Shown one piece after another: positions 1-10,650 of a stretch of 64,000 nt of DNA. Source of the stretch: Streptomyces antimycoticus (GTDB lineage: Bacteria > Actinomycetota > Actinomycetes > Streptomycetales > Streptomycetaceae). The notes beneath the pieces were generated by a model that was not told the DNA's origin, did no database searches, and saw only the letters and a program-made list of their open reading frames with translations. Made by a program: the position numbers and the translations under genes. Position 1 is the stretch's first letter; each line of letters begins with the position of its first letter. The stretch is taken from contig NZ_BJHV01000001.1 in assembly GCF_005405925.1 (NCBI RefSeq), positions 7,378,001-7,442,000 of the forward strand, in the 5' to 3' direction.

Positions 1-2312
1 AGGTCCTCCAGGACCACATCAACACCATGATCGCCAACCTGCGCGAGACGACGCTCGCCAACAAGGAGCAGGACTGGCTCAAGGGCAACCTCGCCCGGAT
101 CTCCGGTCTGATGCAGGGACGGCGCGACCTGGAGGACGTCGCCCGGCTGATCATGAGCGAGCTGACCCCGGTGGTCTCCGCCCAGCACGGCGCGTTCTTC
201 CTGGCCGTACCGCCGGGCGAGGGCACCGAGGTGGTCGCGGACAGCACCTCCGACGACGGCTACGAACTGCTGCTGGTCGGCTCTTACGGCTACACCCTCG
301 GCTCGATGCCCACGCGCTTCAAGGCCGGGGAGACGCTGATCGGCACGGTCGCCGAGGAGAAGCGCCCGATCCTGGTGGAGAACGTGCCACCGGGCTATCT
401 CAAGATCGCCTCGGGGCTCGGCGAGGCGGCTCCGGCCCATGTGATCGTGTTGCCGGTGCTCTTCGAGGGGCAGCTGCTGGGCGTGATCGAGCTGGCCTCG
501 TTCCAGCCCTTCGCCCAGATCCAGAAGGACTTCCTCAACCAGATCGCCGAGATGATCGGCACCAGCGTCAACACCATCAGCGTCAACACCAAGACCGAGG
601 TGCTGCTGAAGCAGTCGCAGGAGCTGACCGAGCAGCTGCGCGAGCGGTCCGCAGAGCTGGAGAACCGGCAGAAGGCCCTCCAGGCGTCCAACGCGGAGCT
701 GGAGGAGAAGTCCGAGCGGCTGGCCCGCCAGAACCGCGACATCGAGGTCAAGAACACCGAGATCGAGGAAGCCCGGCAGGTGCTCGAGGAGCGCGCCGAG
801 CAGCTCGCGGTCTCGATGCGCTACAAGAGCGAGTTCCTGGCGAACATGTCGCATGAGCTGCGCACACCGCTCAACTCCCTGCTGATCCTGGCGAAGCTGC
901 TCGCCGACAACGCCGACGGCAATCTCTCGCCGAAGCAGGTGGAGTTCGCCGAGACCATCCACGGCGCGGGCTCGGACCTGCTGCAGCTGATCAACGACAT
1001 CCTGGACCTGTCGAAGGTCGAGGCGGGCAAGATGGACGTCAGCCCGACCCGTATCGCCCTGGTGCAGCTCGTCGACTATGTGGAGGCCACCTTCCGGCCG
1101 CTGACCGCAGAAAAGGGCCTGGACTTCTCCGTAAGGGTGTCGCCGGAGCTTCCGGCGACGCTGCACACCGACGAGCAGCGGCTGCTGCAGGTGCTGCGCA
1201 ACCTGCTGTCCAACGCGGTGAAGTTCACCGACAGCGGCGCCGTGGAGCTGGTCATCCGGCCGGCGGGCGCGGATGTGCCGCACGCCATCCGGGAGCAGCT
1301 GCTGGAGCACGGCGCCCTGCGCGACGCGGACGCCGACATGATCGCCTTCTCGGTCACCGATACCGGTATCGGCATCGCGGCCAGCAAGATGCGGGTGATC
1401 TTCGAGGCGTTCAAGCAGGCCGACGGCACCACCAGCCGGAAGTACGGCGGCACCGGACTCGGCCTGTCCATCAGCCGGGAGATCGCCCGGCTGCTCGGCG
1501 GCGAGATCCACGCGGCCAGCGAACCGGGCCGCGGCTCGACCTTCACGCTCTATCTGCCTCTGCACCCCAGCGAGCTGCCGCCCCAGGGCTACCCGCAGCT
1601 CGCCCCGAGCAGCTCGGGGCCGGGCCCGCTGGCACTCGCGGCGCTCCCCAGCGGCGCGGAGGAGACCGCGGAGAACGGGGCCGGGGCGGAGCAGGAGGGC
1701 GCACAGGACGCCTCCGGCGCTTCCTCGGCGGCGCGCGGCCGTGGCGGCTCCGGGCTGTTCCGGCGGCGTCAGCGGGCCGAGCAGGAGGCGTCGCGGGCCG
1801 ACGGGGAGCAGGTACCGCCGCAGGCGGAGCTGAGCGCCCGGTCGTCCGGCCGCCGCCCGGGGCGGCAGTCGCAGGCCCCCGAGCCGTGGCTGCTGGGCGG
1901 CCAGGATCTGGTGGCCCCGGAGCCGGTGGGTGGCTTCCACGGCGAGAAGGTGCTGATCGTCGACGACGACATCCGTAATGTCTTCGCGCTGACCAGCGTG
2001 CTGGAGCAGCACGGGCTGCAGGTCCTGTACGCGGAGAACGGCCGGGAGGGCATCGAGGTCCTGGAGCAGCACGACGATGTCGTGCTCGTCCTGATGGACA
2101 TCATGATGCCGGAGATGGACGGCTACGCCACGACGGCCGCGATCCGCAGGATGCCCCAGTTCGCCGGGCTGCCGATCATCGCCCTCACCGCGAAGGCGAT
2201 GAAGGGCGACCGGGAGAAGAGCATCGAAGCGGGCGCGTCGGACTACGTCACCAAGCCGGTCGACACCGATCATCTCCTTACCGTGATGGAGCACTGGATG
2301 TCGACTGAGTGA
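1..2312 (+). CDS. hybrid sensor histidine kinase/response regulator, 5' end outside window
   Basis: The reading frame is already open at base 3, before the first in-window ATG at 27, so the N-terminus is missing; related Streptomyces proteins carry many HAMP repeats there. Numbering from ATG 27: GAF-like domain about residues 20-185, coiled coil about 195-262, HisKA with motif FLANMSHELRTP (phospho-acceptor His276), then a HATPase domain with DTGIGIA and GGTGLGLSIS. A charged, probably disordered linker of about 120 residues follows, then a C-terminal receiver domain starting KVLIVDDD with phospho-acceptor Asp691 (LMDIMMPEMDG). It should autophosphorylate on His and pass phosphate to its own receiver. 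The gene 270 bp downstream encodes another receiver protein and is a plausible partner. Family assignment is secure; the signal sensed is unknown. Confidence 0.93.
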   Translation, partial: VLQDHINTMIANLRETTLANKEQDWLKGNLARISGLMQGRRDLEDVARLIMSELTPVVSAQHGAFFLAVPPGEGTEVVADSTSDDGYELLLVGSYGYTLGSMPTRFKAGETLIGTVAEEKRPILVENVPPGYLKIASGLGEAAPAHVIVLPVLFEGQLLGVIELASFQPFAQIQKDFLNQIAEMIGTSVNTISVNTKTEVLLKQSQELTEQLRERSAELENRQKALQASNAELEEKSERLARQNRDIEVKNTEIEEARQVLEERAEQLAVSMRYKSEFLANMSHELRTPLNSLLILAKLLADNADGNLSPKQVEFAETIHGAGSDLLQLINDILDLSKVEAGKMDVSPTRIALVQLVDYVEATFRPLTAEKGLDFSVRVSPELPATLHTDEQRLLQVLRNLLSNAVKFTDSGAVELVIRPAGADVPHAIREQLLEHGALRDADADMIAFSVTDTGIGIAASKMRVIFEAFKQADGTTSRKYGGTGLGLSISREIARLLGGEIHAASEPGRGSTFTLYLPLHPSELPPQGYPQLAPSSSGPGPLALAALPSGAEETAENGAGAEQEGAQDASGASSAARGRGGSGLFRRRQRAEQEASRADGEQVPPQAELSARSSGRRPGRQSQAPEPWLLGGQDLVAPEPVGGFHGEKVLIVDDDIRNVFALTSVLEQHGLQVLYAENGREGIEVLEQHDDVVLVLMDIMMPEMDGYATTAAIRRMPQFAGLPIIALTAKAMKGDREKSIEAGASDYVTKPVDTDHLLTVMEHWMSTE

Positions 2313-2533
2313 CCCGGGGCACGCTCGGGCCGGCCGTGGTGTTGACTGAGTGTCGCCGAACACGTGTGGGAACGCGGTATTCGGGGAACCTTCTGGTCTC
2401 CCACCGCGTTTCTGCTACGTGCACAGTGACATCGCGGTGACAGGGTGTGGCGAACAGCGGGGTGCGGCTACCATGACCGGCACAAGGACGGGCGGCGCAA
2501 GGGAGTCGTCCCCTGGGGCGGCGCCCGGTGCTT

Positions 2534-2556
2534 CCCTCAGCTCTTCGAGCTGGGGA
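2534..2556. repeat. small palindromic hairpin in the intergenic region
   Basis: CAGCT and AGCTG flank a CTTCG loop, extended by C-G and T-G pairs to about 8 bp. It lies in the 274-bp gap between the hybrid kinase and the next response regulator and is followed by a GGGGAGACCCC mini-palindrome. GC-rich hairpins of this type are scattered between Streptomyces genes. It could be a weak terminator or a dispersed repeat. I see no gene in the gap. Confidence 0.45.
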
Positions 2557-2586
2557 GACCCCAAGCCGGGACGAGGAGGACGGGGC

Positions 2587-3264
2587 ATGGTGCAGAAGGC
2601 CAAGATCCTCCTGGTCGATGACCGGCCGGAGAATCTGCTGGCGCTGGAGGCCATTCTCTCCGCGCTCGATCAGACCCTGGTGCGGGCATCGTCAGGGGAG
2701 GAAGCGCTCAAGGCGCTGCTGACGGACGACTTCGCGGTGATTTTGCTGGACGTCCAGATGCCGGGCATGGACGGATTCGAGACCGCGGCGCACATCAAGC
2801 GCCGGGAGCGGACCCGCGACATCCCGATCATTTTCCTCACGGCGATCAACCACGGCCCCCACCACACCTTCCGGGGCTATGCGGCCGGTGCGGTGGACTA
2901 CATCTCCAAGCCCTTCGACCCCTGGGTGCTCAGAGCCAAGGTCTCGGTCTTCGTGGATCTGTATATGAAGAACTGCCAGCTGCGGGAGCAGGCGTCGCTG
3001 CTGCGGCTGCAGTTGGAGGGCGGTCAGCCCGCCGCCGGTGAGGCCAAGGAGTCGGCTGGGCTGCTCGCCGAGCTGTCCGCGAGGCTCGCCGCCGTCGAGG
3101 AGCAGGCCGAGGCGCTCTCCAAGCAGCTGGACGAGTCGGCCGATGCGGCCGCCGTGGCCACCGCGGCCCATCTGGAGCGCAAGCTGACCGGACTGCGGCG
3201 GGCGCTGGACGCGCTGGAGCCGGGCGCGGGCAGCGGGGCCGGCCAGGTCCCCTCGCAGAACTGA
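2587..3264 (+). CDS. single-domain response regulator with C-terminal coiled coil
   Basis: A 225-residue protein. The receiver domain (about 1-125) begins MVQKAKILLVDDRPEN and has phospho-acceptor Asp55 (ILLDVQMPGMDG) and the conserved Lys in YISKPFDPW. No DNA-binding output domain follows; residues from about 130 on are Ala/Glu/Leu-rich and look coiled-coil. The frame is open upstream to 2350, but ATG 2587 is preferred because GAGGAGG lies 7 bases before it and the homology begins there. A receiver without an output domain next to a HAMP/GAF hybrid kinase suggests a phosphorelay intermediate or protein-interaction regulator. That role is inferred. Confidence 0.88.
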   Translation: MVQKAKILLVDDRPENLLALEAILSALDQTLVRASSGEEALKALLTDDFAVILLDVQMPGMDGFETAAHIKRRERTRDIPIIFLTAINHGPHHTFRGYAAGAVDYISKPFDPWVLRAKVSVFVDLYMKNCQLREQASLLRLQLEGGQPAAGEAKESAGLLAELSARLAAVEEQAEALSKQLDESADAAAVATAAHLERKLTGLRRALDALEPGAGSGAGQVPSQN

Positions 3265-3440
3265 GCGGTCACCCCACCGTCACCGTCGGTCGGTCATCGC
3301 CGATGGGTCACCCGCACTTTGACGCGCCGTCACGGCCGCCTCGCCGTCTCGACGGTGCAGCGGCACCGGTGTGACGTCTGTGGCGCTTGATACCCCCGCC
3401 ATGCGTGCTCCGTACGGCGGACGCGGGTAATCTCGCCTCC

Positions 3441-6293
3441 ATGGCCTCTCGTACGTCCGGCAAGGGTTCCCAGAGCACGGCGGGCGCCTCGAAGAAGCGC
3501 GCCGGGCAGTCCGGAGGCGCTGCGAAGAAGGCGGCCGCCAAGAAGGCGGCCGCCAAGAAGGCGCCCGCCAAGAAGGCGCCCGCCAAGAAGGCGCCCGCGA
3601 AGAGGGCACCCGCCAAGAAGGCCGCCGCGCCCGCGAAGAAGGTGGCGCCGCCTCCCGCGCCAAATCCCACCAGCGGCGTGTACCGCGCCGTGCGCGCCGT
3701 GTGGATGGGCATGGCGCGCGCCGTCGCGGCGATGTTCCGCGGCATAGGACGCGGCGCCAAGGGACTCGACCCCGCCCACCGTAAGGACGGCAGCGCCCTG
3801 CTGCTGCTCGCCCTCGCCCTGATCGTCGCGGCGGGCACCTGGTCCAATCTGGACGGGCCGGTCGGCAGTCTGGTCGAGATGCTGGTCACCGGCGCCTTCG
3901 GCCGTCTCGACCTGGTGGTGCCGATACTGCTGGGCACCATCGCCGCCCGGCTGATCCTCCACCCGGAGCGGCCGGAGGCCAACGGACGGATCGTCATCGG
4001 GCTCTCGGCGCTCGTCATCGGCGTCCTGGGGCAGGTCCACATCGCCTGCGGCGCCCCGGGGCGCGGTCAGGGCACCGAGGCGATACAGGACGCGGGCGGC
4101 CTGATCGGCTGGGCCGTGTCCCGGCCGCTGATCTACCTGATGGGCGACGTGCTGGCCGTACCGCTGCTGGTGCTGCTCACCGTCTTCGGGCTGCTGGTGG
4201 TCACCGCGACGCCGGTCGCCGCCATTCCGCAGCGGCTGCGGCAGCTCGGCGTCCGGCTCGGCCTGGTGCGGGACGACGAGGACGCGTACGGGTCGGAGGC
4301 CGGGTACGACGCGGGGGAGTACGCCGACGAATGGCGCGAGACGCCCGCCAGAGGCGCTCGCAGGACCTCGCTCGCCAAAGAGGACCCGGACGGTGCCGGA
4401 GGCCCGGAGCGGGCCGAGGAGGAGGCGCTGCGCAAGCGCCGGCGCTCGCGCCGCTCGTCGTCCGCGGGGCAGCCGCTGGACCGGCCCATGGACGCCGTGG
4501 ACGTGGCGGCCGCGGCCGCCGCCTCGCTGGACGGGGCCGTGCTGCACGGTGTGCAGCCCTCGCCGCTCGTCGCCGGGCTCAGCAGCGGGATTTCGGGCGA
4601 GCGTGAGGACGGGGCCGCGAGCGGCGGGGTGCCGGTCGCGCGCGACGCCGACAAGGACTCCGGGAAGGGCGGCGCCAGGGGCAAGGCCGCGGCCGGGAAG
4701 GGCCGTACGGACGGAGCCGGCGAGGCGGACCCGGCCCAGGTCCCCGACCTCACCCGGCCCGTGACCGAGACGAGCGAGCCGCTGCCGCCGCGCGCCGAGC
4801 AGCTGCAGCTCTCCGGCGACATCACCTACTCCCTGCCCTCGCTCGAGCTGCTGGAGCGCGGCGGTCCCGGCAAGACCCGCAGCGCGGCCAACGACGCCGT
4901 CGTGGACTCGCTGACGAAGGTGTTCACGGAGTTCAAGGTGGACGCCGCCGTCACCGGTTTCACCCGCGGCCCGACGGTCACCCGCTACGTGGTGGAACTG
5001 GGCCCGGCCGTCAAGGTCGAGCGGATCACCGCGCTGACCAAGAACATCGCCTACGCGGTCGCCAGCCCCGATGTGCGGATCATCAGCCCGATCCCCGGCA
5101 AGTCGGCCGTGGGCATCGAAATCCCCAACAGCGACCGCGAGATGGTCAACCTGGGCGATGTGCTGCGCTCGGCGGACTCCGTCGGCGACGACCATCCGAT
5201 GCTCGTCGGGCTGGGCAAGGACGTCGAGGGCGGCTATGTGGCGGCCAATCTGGCCACCATGCCGCATGTGCTGGTGGCGGGCGCGACCGGTTCCGGCAAG
5301 TCGTCCTGCATCAACTGCCTGATCACGTCGGTCATGGCCCGGGCCACTCCGGACGATGTGCGGATGGTGCTGGTCGACCCCAAGCGGGTGGAGCTGACCG
5401 CCTACGAGGGCATTCCGCATCTGATCACACCGATCATCACCAACCCCAAGCGCGCCGCGGAGGCGCTCCAGTGGGTCGTGCGGGAGATGGATCTTCGCTA
5501 TGACGACCTAGCGGCGTACGGCTTCCGCCATATCGACGACTTCAACGCGGCGGTCCGCAAGGGGAAGGTGAAGGAGCCCGAGGGGAGCGAGCGGGAGCTC
5601 AAGCCCTATCCGTATCTGCTGGTGATCGTCGACGAGCTGGCCGATTTGATGATGGTCGCACCGCGGGATGTCGAGGACTCGATCGTGCGGATCACACAGC
5701 TGGCACGCGCGGCCGGTATCCACCTGGTGCTGGCCACCCAGCGGCCCTCCGTGGACGTCGTCACCGGTCTGATCAAGGCCAATGTGCCCTCACGGCTCGC
5801 CTTCGCCACCTCCTCGCTGGCCGACAGCCGCGTCATCCTGGACCAGCCCGGCGCCGAGAAGCTGATCGGCAAGGGCGACGGCCTCTTTCTGCCGATGGGA
5901 GCGAACAAACCCACCCGGATGCAGGGCGCCTATGTCACCGAGGCCGAGGTCGAGGCGGTCGTCGCGCACTGCAAGGCGCAGATGGCACCGGTCTTCCGCG
6001 AGGACGTGACGGTCGGCTCGTCGAAGAAGAAGGAGATCGACGAGGAGATCGGCGATGATCTCGATCTGCTCTGCCAGGCCGCTGAGCTGGTGGTTTCCAC
6101 CCAGTTCGGCTCGACCTCGATGCTGCAGCGCAAGCTGCGGGTGGGTTTCGCCAAGGCGGGGCGGCTGATGGATCTCATGGAGTCGCGGGGCGTGGTCGGC
6201 CCGAGCGAGGGATCCAAGGCGCGCGATGTGCTCGTCAAGCCGGATGAATTGGATGGCGTGCTCGACGTGATCCGCGGTAAGGCTCACTCATAA
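3441..6293 (+). CDS. ftsK: DNA translocase FtsK/SpoIIIE family
   Basis: A 950-residue membrane-anchored DNA pump that clears chromosome arms from closing septa, including sporulation septa. The N-terminus (about 25-70) is a Lys/Ala/Pro tract built from repeated [10 protein letters not shown] units. It is followed by four or so membrane segments (about 130-270), a disordered linker, and the motor domain with Walker [10 protein letters not shown] near 615 and Walker [14 protein letters not shown] near 730. The C-terminal winged-helix gamma domain that reads KOPS-like sequences is present ([20 protein letters not shown]). ATG 3441 is chosen over the upstream in-frame ATG 3387 because the Lys-rich leader starts there and the extra residues look non-coding. 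Length and domain order are normal for Streptomyces FtsK. Confidence 0.97.
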   Translation: MASRTSGKGSQSTAGASKKRAGQSGGAAKKAAAKKAAAKKAPAKKAPAKKAPAKRAPAKKAAAPAKKVAPPPAPNPTSGVYRAVRAVWMGMARAVAAMFRGIGRGAKGLDPAHRKDGSALLLLALALIVAAGTWSNLDGPVGSLVEMLVTGAFGRLDLVVPILLGTIAARLILHPERPEANGRIVIGLSALVIGVLGQVHIACGAPGRGQGTEAIQDAGGLIGWAVSRPLIYLMGDVLAVPLLVLLTVFGLLVVTATPVAAIPQRLRQLGVRLGLVRDDEDAYGSEAGYDAGEYADEWRETPARGARRTSLAKEDPDGAGGPERAEEEALRKRRRSRRSSSAGQPLDRPMDAVDVAAAAAASLDGAVLHGVQPSPLVAGLSSGISGEREDGAASGGVPVARDADKDSGKGGARGKAAAGKGRTDGAGEADPAQVPDLTRPVTETSEPLPPRAEQLQLSGDITYSLPSLELLERGGPGKTRSAANDAVVDSLTKVFTEFKVDAAVTGFTRGPTVTRYVVELGPAVKVERITALTKNIAYAVASPDVRIISPIPGKSAVGIEIPNSDREMVNLGDVLRSADSVGDDHPMLVGLGKDVEGGYVAANLATMPHVLVAGATGSGKSSCINCLITSVMARATPDDVRMVLVDPKRVELTAYEGIPHLITPIITNPKRAAEALQWVVREMDLRYDDLAAYGFRHIDDFNAAVRKGKVKEPEGSERELKPYPYLLVIVDELADLMMVAPRDVEDSIVRITQLARAAGIHLVLATQRPSVDVVTGLIKANVPSRLAFATSSLADSRVILDQPGAEKLIGKGDGLFLPMGANKPTRMQGAYVTEAEVEAVVAHCKAQMAPVFREDVTVGSSKKKEIDEEIGDDLDLLCQAAELVVSTQFGSTSMLQRKLRVGFAKAGRLMDLMESRGVVGPSEGSKARDVLVKPDELDGVLDVIRGKAHS

Positions 6294-6482
6294 GGGTTTG
6301 GCGGGCAACCGTTTCCCCTACCGAAACGTCAAGTTGAGGGAGGTGGCGGAGTGAGACCCCAGAATCGTGATCGAACGGCAATCCCGATGGCGGACAAACT
6401 CCGTCCTCCCGCTTGCCCGACCCTTTCGCCCCACCCCTAGACTGAACCCCCGGCAGGTGGCTCACGCTCGAAAGGCGCCCCC

Positions 6483-7312
6483 GTGTCCATCGGCAACCTT
6501 CCCGAAGACGGCAACTCCCCGAAGACGACCGGGTTTCCATCGGTCGCGCCCTCCAGCAGGCCCGTATCTCCGCGGGGCTGACCGTCGAAGAGGTCAGTTC
6601 CTCCACCCGGGTGCGCACCCCCATCGTGCGGGGCATCGAGCAGGACGATTTCTCGCGCTGTGGCGGCGATGTCTACGCCCGCGGACACATCCGTGTGCTC
6701 GCGCGCGCCGTGGGCTGCGATCCGGAGTCCCTGATCGCACAGTTCGACGCCGAACACGGCGGCCGGCCCACGCCGACCGCACCGGCGCCGCTGTTCGAGG
6801 CCGAGCGGATCCGCCCCGAGCCCCGGCGCCCCAACTGGACGGCCGCGATGGTCGCGGCGATCGTCGCCGTCGTCGGATTCGTGGGCTTCACTCTTTTCAG
6901 GGGCGGCAACGGCGACGGCTCGACGGTCGCCGACGATCCCGCCTCGCCCAAGCCCAGCGCGTCCGCGCCCACCAACAGCGCCGCCCCCTCCAAGCCCGCC
7001 ACCCCGAACAAGCCCAACCCGTCCGACAGCGCCATCGCGGGCGTCCCGGCGGACAAGGTCACCGTCAAGCTGACCGCCGAGGGCGGCCAGAGCTGGGTCT
7101 CCGCCCAGGATCACAACGGCCGGCTGATCGAGGAGGGCGTGCTGCGCGAGGGCGACTCCAAGACCTTCAGCGACAGCAGGCGCATCGACCTGGTGTTGGG
7201 CAACGCCGGTGCGATCAAGCTGTTCGTGAACGGCAAGGAAGTGAAGAACGTGGGCACCAGCGGGGCCGTCCAGCGGCTGAGCTACACCAAGGGAGACCCC
7301 GAGGCGGGCTGA
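6483..7312 (+). pseudogene. RodZ-like helix-turn-helix membrane protein, apparent -1 frameshift
   Basis: The best start is GTG 6483, with GAAAGG 7 bases upstream. Its frame (SIGNLPEDGNSP...) runs out after about 30 codons, while the clear homology (LQQARISAGLTVEEVSS, then IEQDDFSRCGGDVYARGHI) is in the frame one base earlier. That second frame has no ATG, GTG or TTG between its upstream stop at 6443 and codon 6611, beyond the start of the HTH. Restoring one base at the CCCCG around 6517-6521 joins the two frames into a 276-residue protein: N-terminal HTH, a membrane segment (AAMVAAIVAVVGFVGFTLF), a Pro/Ser-rich linker and a C-terminal DUF4115-type domain. RodZ-family proteins link the cytoskeleton to cell-wall growth. 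The span is 830 bases, one short of a multiple of three. It lies between ftsK and rimO. Confidence 0.8.
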
Positions 7313-7374
7313 GCCACCGCAAGATCGGGAGCCCTGCCAGCGGGGCTGTCGTGGGGACGAAGTAGTCTGACCCC

Positions 7375-8871
7375 ATGCCCGAACGCCGCACTGTCGCCCT
7401 TGTCACCCTTGGCTGCGCCCGTAACGAGGTGGACTCGGAGGAGCTCGCAGGCCGCTTGGCGGCGGACGGCTGGGAGCTCGTCGAGGAAGCCACCGAGGCG
7501 GACGTCGCCGTCGTCAACACCTGCGGCTTCGTGGAGGCCGCCAAGAAGGACTCGGTCGACGCCCTGCTGGAGGCGAACGACCTGAAGGACCACGGCCGCA
7601 CCCAGGCCGTGGTGGCCGTCGGCTGCATGGCCGAGCGGTACGGCAAGGAGCTCGCGGAGGCGCTGCCCGAGGCCGACGGGGTGCTCGGCTTCGACGACTA
7701 CGCCGACATCTCCGACCGGCTGCGAACCATCCTCGCCGGTGGCGTCCACGCCTCCCACACCCCTCGCGACCGCCGCAAGCTGCTGCCGATCAGCCCCGCC
7801 GAGCGGCAGGACGCCGCCTCGGTGGCGCTGCCCGGCCACGCCCAGGACACCGCGCCCGAGGATCTGCCCGAGGGGGTGGCCCCGGCCTCCGGGCCGCGGG
7901 CCCCGCTGCGCCGCAGACTGGACAGCAGCCCGGTCGCCTCGGTGAAGCTGGCCTCCGGCTGCGACCGGCGCTGCTCGTTCTGCGCCATCCCGTCCTTCCG
8001 CGGCTCCTTCATCTCGCGCCGCCCCTCCGATGTGCTGGGCGAGACCCGCTGGCTGGCCGAGCAGGGGGTGAAGGAGATCATGCTGGTCTCCGAGAACAAC
8101 ACCTCGTACGGCAAGGACCTCGGGGACATCCGGCTGCTGGAGACGCTGCTGCCGGAGCTGGCCGCGGTGGACGGCATCGAGCGGATCCGGGTCAGCTATC
8201 TGCAGCCCGCCGAGATGCGCCCCGGGCTGATCGACGTGCTCACCTCGACCGAGAAGGTCGCGCCCTACTTCGATCTGTCCTTCCAGCACTCGGCGCCCGG
8301 GGTGCTGCGCGCCATGCGCCGCTTCGGCGACACCGACCGGTTCCTGGAGCTGCTCGAGACGATCAGAGGCAAGGCGCCCCAGGCCGGTGCCCGGTCGAAC
8401 TTCATCGTTGGCTTCCCCGGCGAGACCGAGGACGACCTGGCCGAGCTGGAGCGCTTCCTCAGTGAGGCGCGGCTGGACGCCATCGGCGTCTTCGGGTACT
8501 CGGACGAGGACGGTACCGAGGCCGCCGGTTACGAGAACAAGGTGGACCCCGAGGTGGTCGCCGAGCGCCTGGAGCGCGTCTCGCGGCTCGCGGAGGAGCT
8601 GACCGCCCAGCGGGCGGAGGAGCGGCTCGGCGAGGTCGTCGAGGTGATGGTGGAGGAGATCGACGACACCGGGGCAGTCCTGGGCCGTGGCGCCCACCAG
8701 GCGCCGGAGACCGACGGCCAGACGCTGCTCAGCACCGACGGGGAGCCGGAGGTGGGCCGTATGGTCGAAGCGAAGGTGATCGCGACGGAGGGAGTGGACC
8801 TCGTCGCGGAGCCGCTTGAGCCGCTGGAGCGGCAGGGTGCCGGCGAGCCCACTGGGAAGGCGGACAGATGA
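7375..8871 (+). CDS. rimO: ribosomal protein S12 methylthiotransferase RimO
   Basis: A 498-residue radical-SAM enzyme that adds a methylthio group to an aspartate of ribosomal protein S12. The N-terminal UPF0004 domain has the three cluster cysteines ([23 protein letters not shown]). The radical-SAM CxxxCxxC is Cys196, Cys200 and Cys203 (GCDRRCSFC), followed by the barrel and a C-terminal TRAM-like domain. It is distinguished from MiaB (also in this window at 35957) by the opening [12 protein letters not shown] and the [12 protein letters not shown] signature. Its stop overlaps the start of pgsA by 4 bases (ATGA), indicating a translationally coupled operon. Confidence 0.96.
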   Translation: MPERRTVALVTLGCARNEVDSEELAGRLAADGWELVEEATEADVAVVNTCGFVEAAKKDSVDALLEANDLKDHGRTQAVVAVGCMAERYGKELAEALPEADGVLGFDDYADISDRLRTILAGGVHASHTPRDRRKLLPISPAERQDAASVALPGHAQDTAPEDLPEGVAPASGPRAPLRRRLDSSPVASVKLASGCDRRCSFCAIPSFRGSFISRRPSDVLGETRWLAEQGVKEIMLVSENNTSYGKDLGDIRLLETLLPELAAVDGIERIRVSYLQPAEMRPGLIDVLTSTEKVAPYFDLSFQHSAPGVLRAMRRFGDTDRFLELLETIRGKAPQAGARSNFIVGFPGETEDDLAELERFLSEARLDAIGVFGYSDEDGTEAAGYENKVDPEVVAERLERVSRLAEELTAQRAEERLGEVVEVMVEEIDDTGAVLGRGAHQAPETDGQTLLSTDGEPEVGRMVEAKVIATEGVDLVAEPLEPLERQGAGEPTGKADR

Positions 8872-9500
8872 CGGGTGTCCCGGCCTCCGCCGCGGGAGGT
8901 CACCGCCGTCCGGCGGCCGCTGTCAGGCCCGCCGGTTTGTGGAACATCGCCAATATCCTCACCATGGTGCGGCTGCTCCTGGTGCCCGGGTTTGTGTTGT
9001 TGATGCTGCACAATGGCGGGTACGACCCGGCGTGGCGCTCCGTCGCGTGGGCGGCGTTCGCCATCGCGATGATCACCGATCTCTTCGACGGTCATCTGGC
9101 CCGCCGGTACAACCTGGTCACCGACTTCGGGAAGATCGCCGATCCGATCGCGGACAAGGCGATCATGGGCGCGGCGCTGATCTGTCTGTCGGCCCTGTCC
9201 GACCTCCCCTGGTGGGTGACGGGGGTGATCCTCTTCCGTGAGATCGGAATCACACTCATGCGGTTCTGGGTGATCCGGATCGGGGTCATTCCGGCCAGCC
9301 GGGGCGGAAAGCTGAAGACGCTCGCGCAGGGCACCGCCGTCGGGATGTACATCTTGGCGCTCACCGGGCCGCTGGCCACGCTGCGGTTCTGGGTGATGGC
9401 CGTGGCCGTGATCCTTACCGTGGTCACCGGCCTCGACTACGTCCGGCAGGCGATCGTGCTGCGCCGGGCGGGCCGGGCGACGGAGGAGGCCACGAGGTGA
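8868..9500 (+). CDS. pgsA: CDP-diacylglycerol--glycerol-3-phosphate 3-phosphatidyltransferase
   Basis: A 210-residue integral membrane enzyme of the CDP-alcohol phosphatidyltransferase family, expected to make phosphatidylglycerol phosphate from CDP-diacylglycerol and glycerol 3-phosphate. The catalytic signature DG-xx-AR-x8-G-xxx-D-xxx-D is intact in [20 protein letters not shown] and the following IADK. Several hydrophobic helices follow. Both ends overlap the neighbours by 4 bases (rimO upstream, cinA downstream). The substrate could be another alcohol acceptor, because actinobacteria have several paralogues; the family call itself is firm. Confidence 0.93.
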   Translation: MTGVPASAAGGHRRPAAAVRPAGLWNIANILTMVRLLLVPGFVLLMLHNGGYDPAWRSVAWAAFAIAMITDLFDGHLARRYNLVTDFGKIADPIADKAIMGAALICLSALSDLPWWVTGVILFREIGITLMRFWVIRIGVIPASRGGKLKTLAQGTAVGMYILALTGPLATLRFWVMAVAVILTVVTGLDYVRQAIVLRRAGRATEEATR

Positions 9501-10015
9501 GCGGCGACGGGACGGCGGCCGAGGTGCTGGCGCTGCTGGAGCGGCGCGGGCAGACCCTGGCCGTCGCCGAATCGCTCACCGGCGGTCTGGTGGCGGCCGA
9601 GCTGACCGCGGTGGACGGCGCCTCCCGTTCCTTCCGGGGCTCGGTGACGGCGTACGCCACCGACCTCAAGCACGAGCTGCTGGGCGTGGACGGGGCACTG
9701 CTGGCCGAGCGCGGCGCGGTCGACGCCGAGGTGGCCCGGCAGATGGCCCGCGGCGTACGGCGTGCGCTGGGCGCGGACTGGGGCGTGGCCACCACCGGTG
9801 TGGCCGGTCCCACACCGCAGGACGGCCAGCCCGTGGGCACCGTTCATGTGGCGGTCGCGGGGCCCTCGGAGGCGGTGGCCGCGGCAGCGCTGCGGCTCGA
9901 AGGAGACCGTGCCGGAATTCGCGGACAGAGCGTCCGCGCCGCAGTCAAGCTGCTGTTCAGCGAATTGATCGCGACAGCAGGGGCAAAGGATACGGAACAA
10001 CACGACGAGTTTTGA
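9497..10015 (+). CDS. cinA: CinA C-terminal-domain protein (nicotinamide-nucleotide amidase family)
   Basis: A 172-residue protein matching the stand-alone C-terminal domain of CinA, which deamidates nicotinamide mononucleotide in pyridine-nucleotide salvage. Visible family motifs are VAESLTGGLVAAELT near the N-terminus, GSVTAYA, and GVATTGVAGPTPQDGQPVGTVHVA. GTG 9497 overlaps the pgsA stop (GTGA). The larger N-terminal molybdopterin-binding-like domain of full-length CinA is absent, as is usual for this locus. The order pgsA-cinA-clgR is conserved in actinobacteria. Confidence 0.93.
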   Translation: MSGDGTAAEVLALLERRGQTLAVAESLTGGLVAAELTAVDGASRSFRGSVTAYATDLKHELLGVDGALLAERGAVDAEVARQMARGVRRALGADWGVATTGVAGPTPQDGQPVGTVHVAVAGPSEAVAAAALRLEGDRAGIRGQSVRAAVKLLFSELIATAGAKDTEQHDEF

Positions 10016-10124
10016 TGTTTGCAGCCCTGAGTGAACACGACATCGCTCCCCGCACGGGCGCAGCCCGAGGCGGTACGGTGGGGCGTGAAGGATCCGGATC
10101 CGAGGTCCGAGGAGGGAGCCAGCG

Positions 10125-10511
10125 ATGATTCTGCTCCGTCGCCTGCTGGGTGACGTGCTGCGCCGGCAGCGCCAGCGCCAGGGCCGTACTCTGCGCGAGG
10201 TTTCCTCCTCCGCCCGGGTGTCGCTCGGCTATCTGTCAGAGGTCGAGCGCGGCCAGAAGGAAGCCTCATCCGAGCTGCTGTCGGCGATCTGCGACGCCCT
10301 TGAGGTACGGATGTCGCAAGTCATGCGCGAGGTCAGCGACGAGCTGTCGCTCGCCGAACTGGCCGAGTCGGCCGCGTCGACCACCGAGAAGGTCCCGGCG
10401 CCCATGCGGCCCGTGCTCAATCCCGTCTCTGTGACGTCCGTGACAGGCGTTCCGGAGGAGCGGGTGACCATCAAGTCGCCCAAGGAAGCCGTGGACGTGG
10501 TGGCGGCCTGA
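10125..10511 (+). CDS. clgR: ClgR-type helix-turn-helix regulator of Clp protease genes
   Basis: A 128-residue XRE-family regulator. The HTH covers about 15-70 ([22 protein letters not shown]), followed by the ClgR-type tail with [16 protein letters not shown]. ClgR activates clpP and related stress genes in Streptomyces and corynebacteria and is itself a ClpP substrate. The protein ends in VDVVAA; a terminal Ala-Ala is the kind of signal that marks ClgR for proteolysis. Placement directly after pgsA-cinA matches the actinobacterial clgR locus. A 17-bp perfect hairpin follows the stop. Confidence in the family is high; the symbol rests on motif and synteny. Confidence 0.86.
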   Translation: MILLRRLLGDVLRRQRQRQGRTLREVSSSARVSLGYLSEVERGQKEASSELLSAICDALEVRMSQVMREVSDELSLAELAESAASTTEKVPAPMRPVLNPVSVTSVTGVPEERVTIKSPKEAVDVVAA

Positions 10512-10530
10512 GGGCCTGACCAGAGCTCTT

Positions 10531-10568
10531 CGAGGCCCCGGCCGGTAGCCATACCGGCCGGGGCCTCG
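10531..10568. terminator. strong intrinsic terminator after clgR
   Basis: Bases 10531-10547 and 10552-10568 form a perfect 17-bp inverted repeat around a 4-base loop (GCCA), starting 19 bases after the clgR stop. No U-tract follows, which is common for Streptomyces terminators. It separates the rimO-clgR group from dps. Confidence 0.85.
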
Positions 10569-10650
10569 ATGTTTGTCCGGCCGGATTCGGGTCACCCCAC
10601 ATGGAGAGAGGTAATCAAGAGGGGCCAAACGGTCGAACAGGAGGAACCGG

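Noticed and set aside
3330..5420. Long minus-strand open frame of about 696 codons
   Set aside because: It is antisense to ftsK, is His/Arg/Gly-rich, and arises because high-GC codon bias suppresses stops on the opposite strand.
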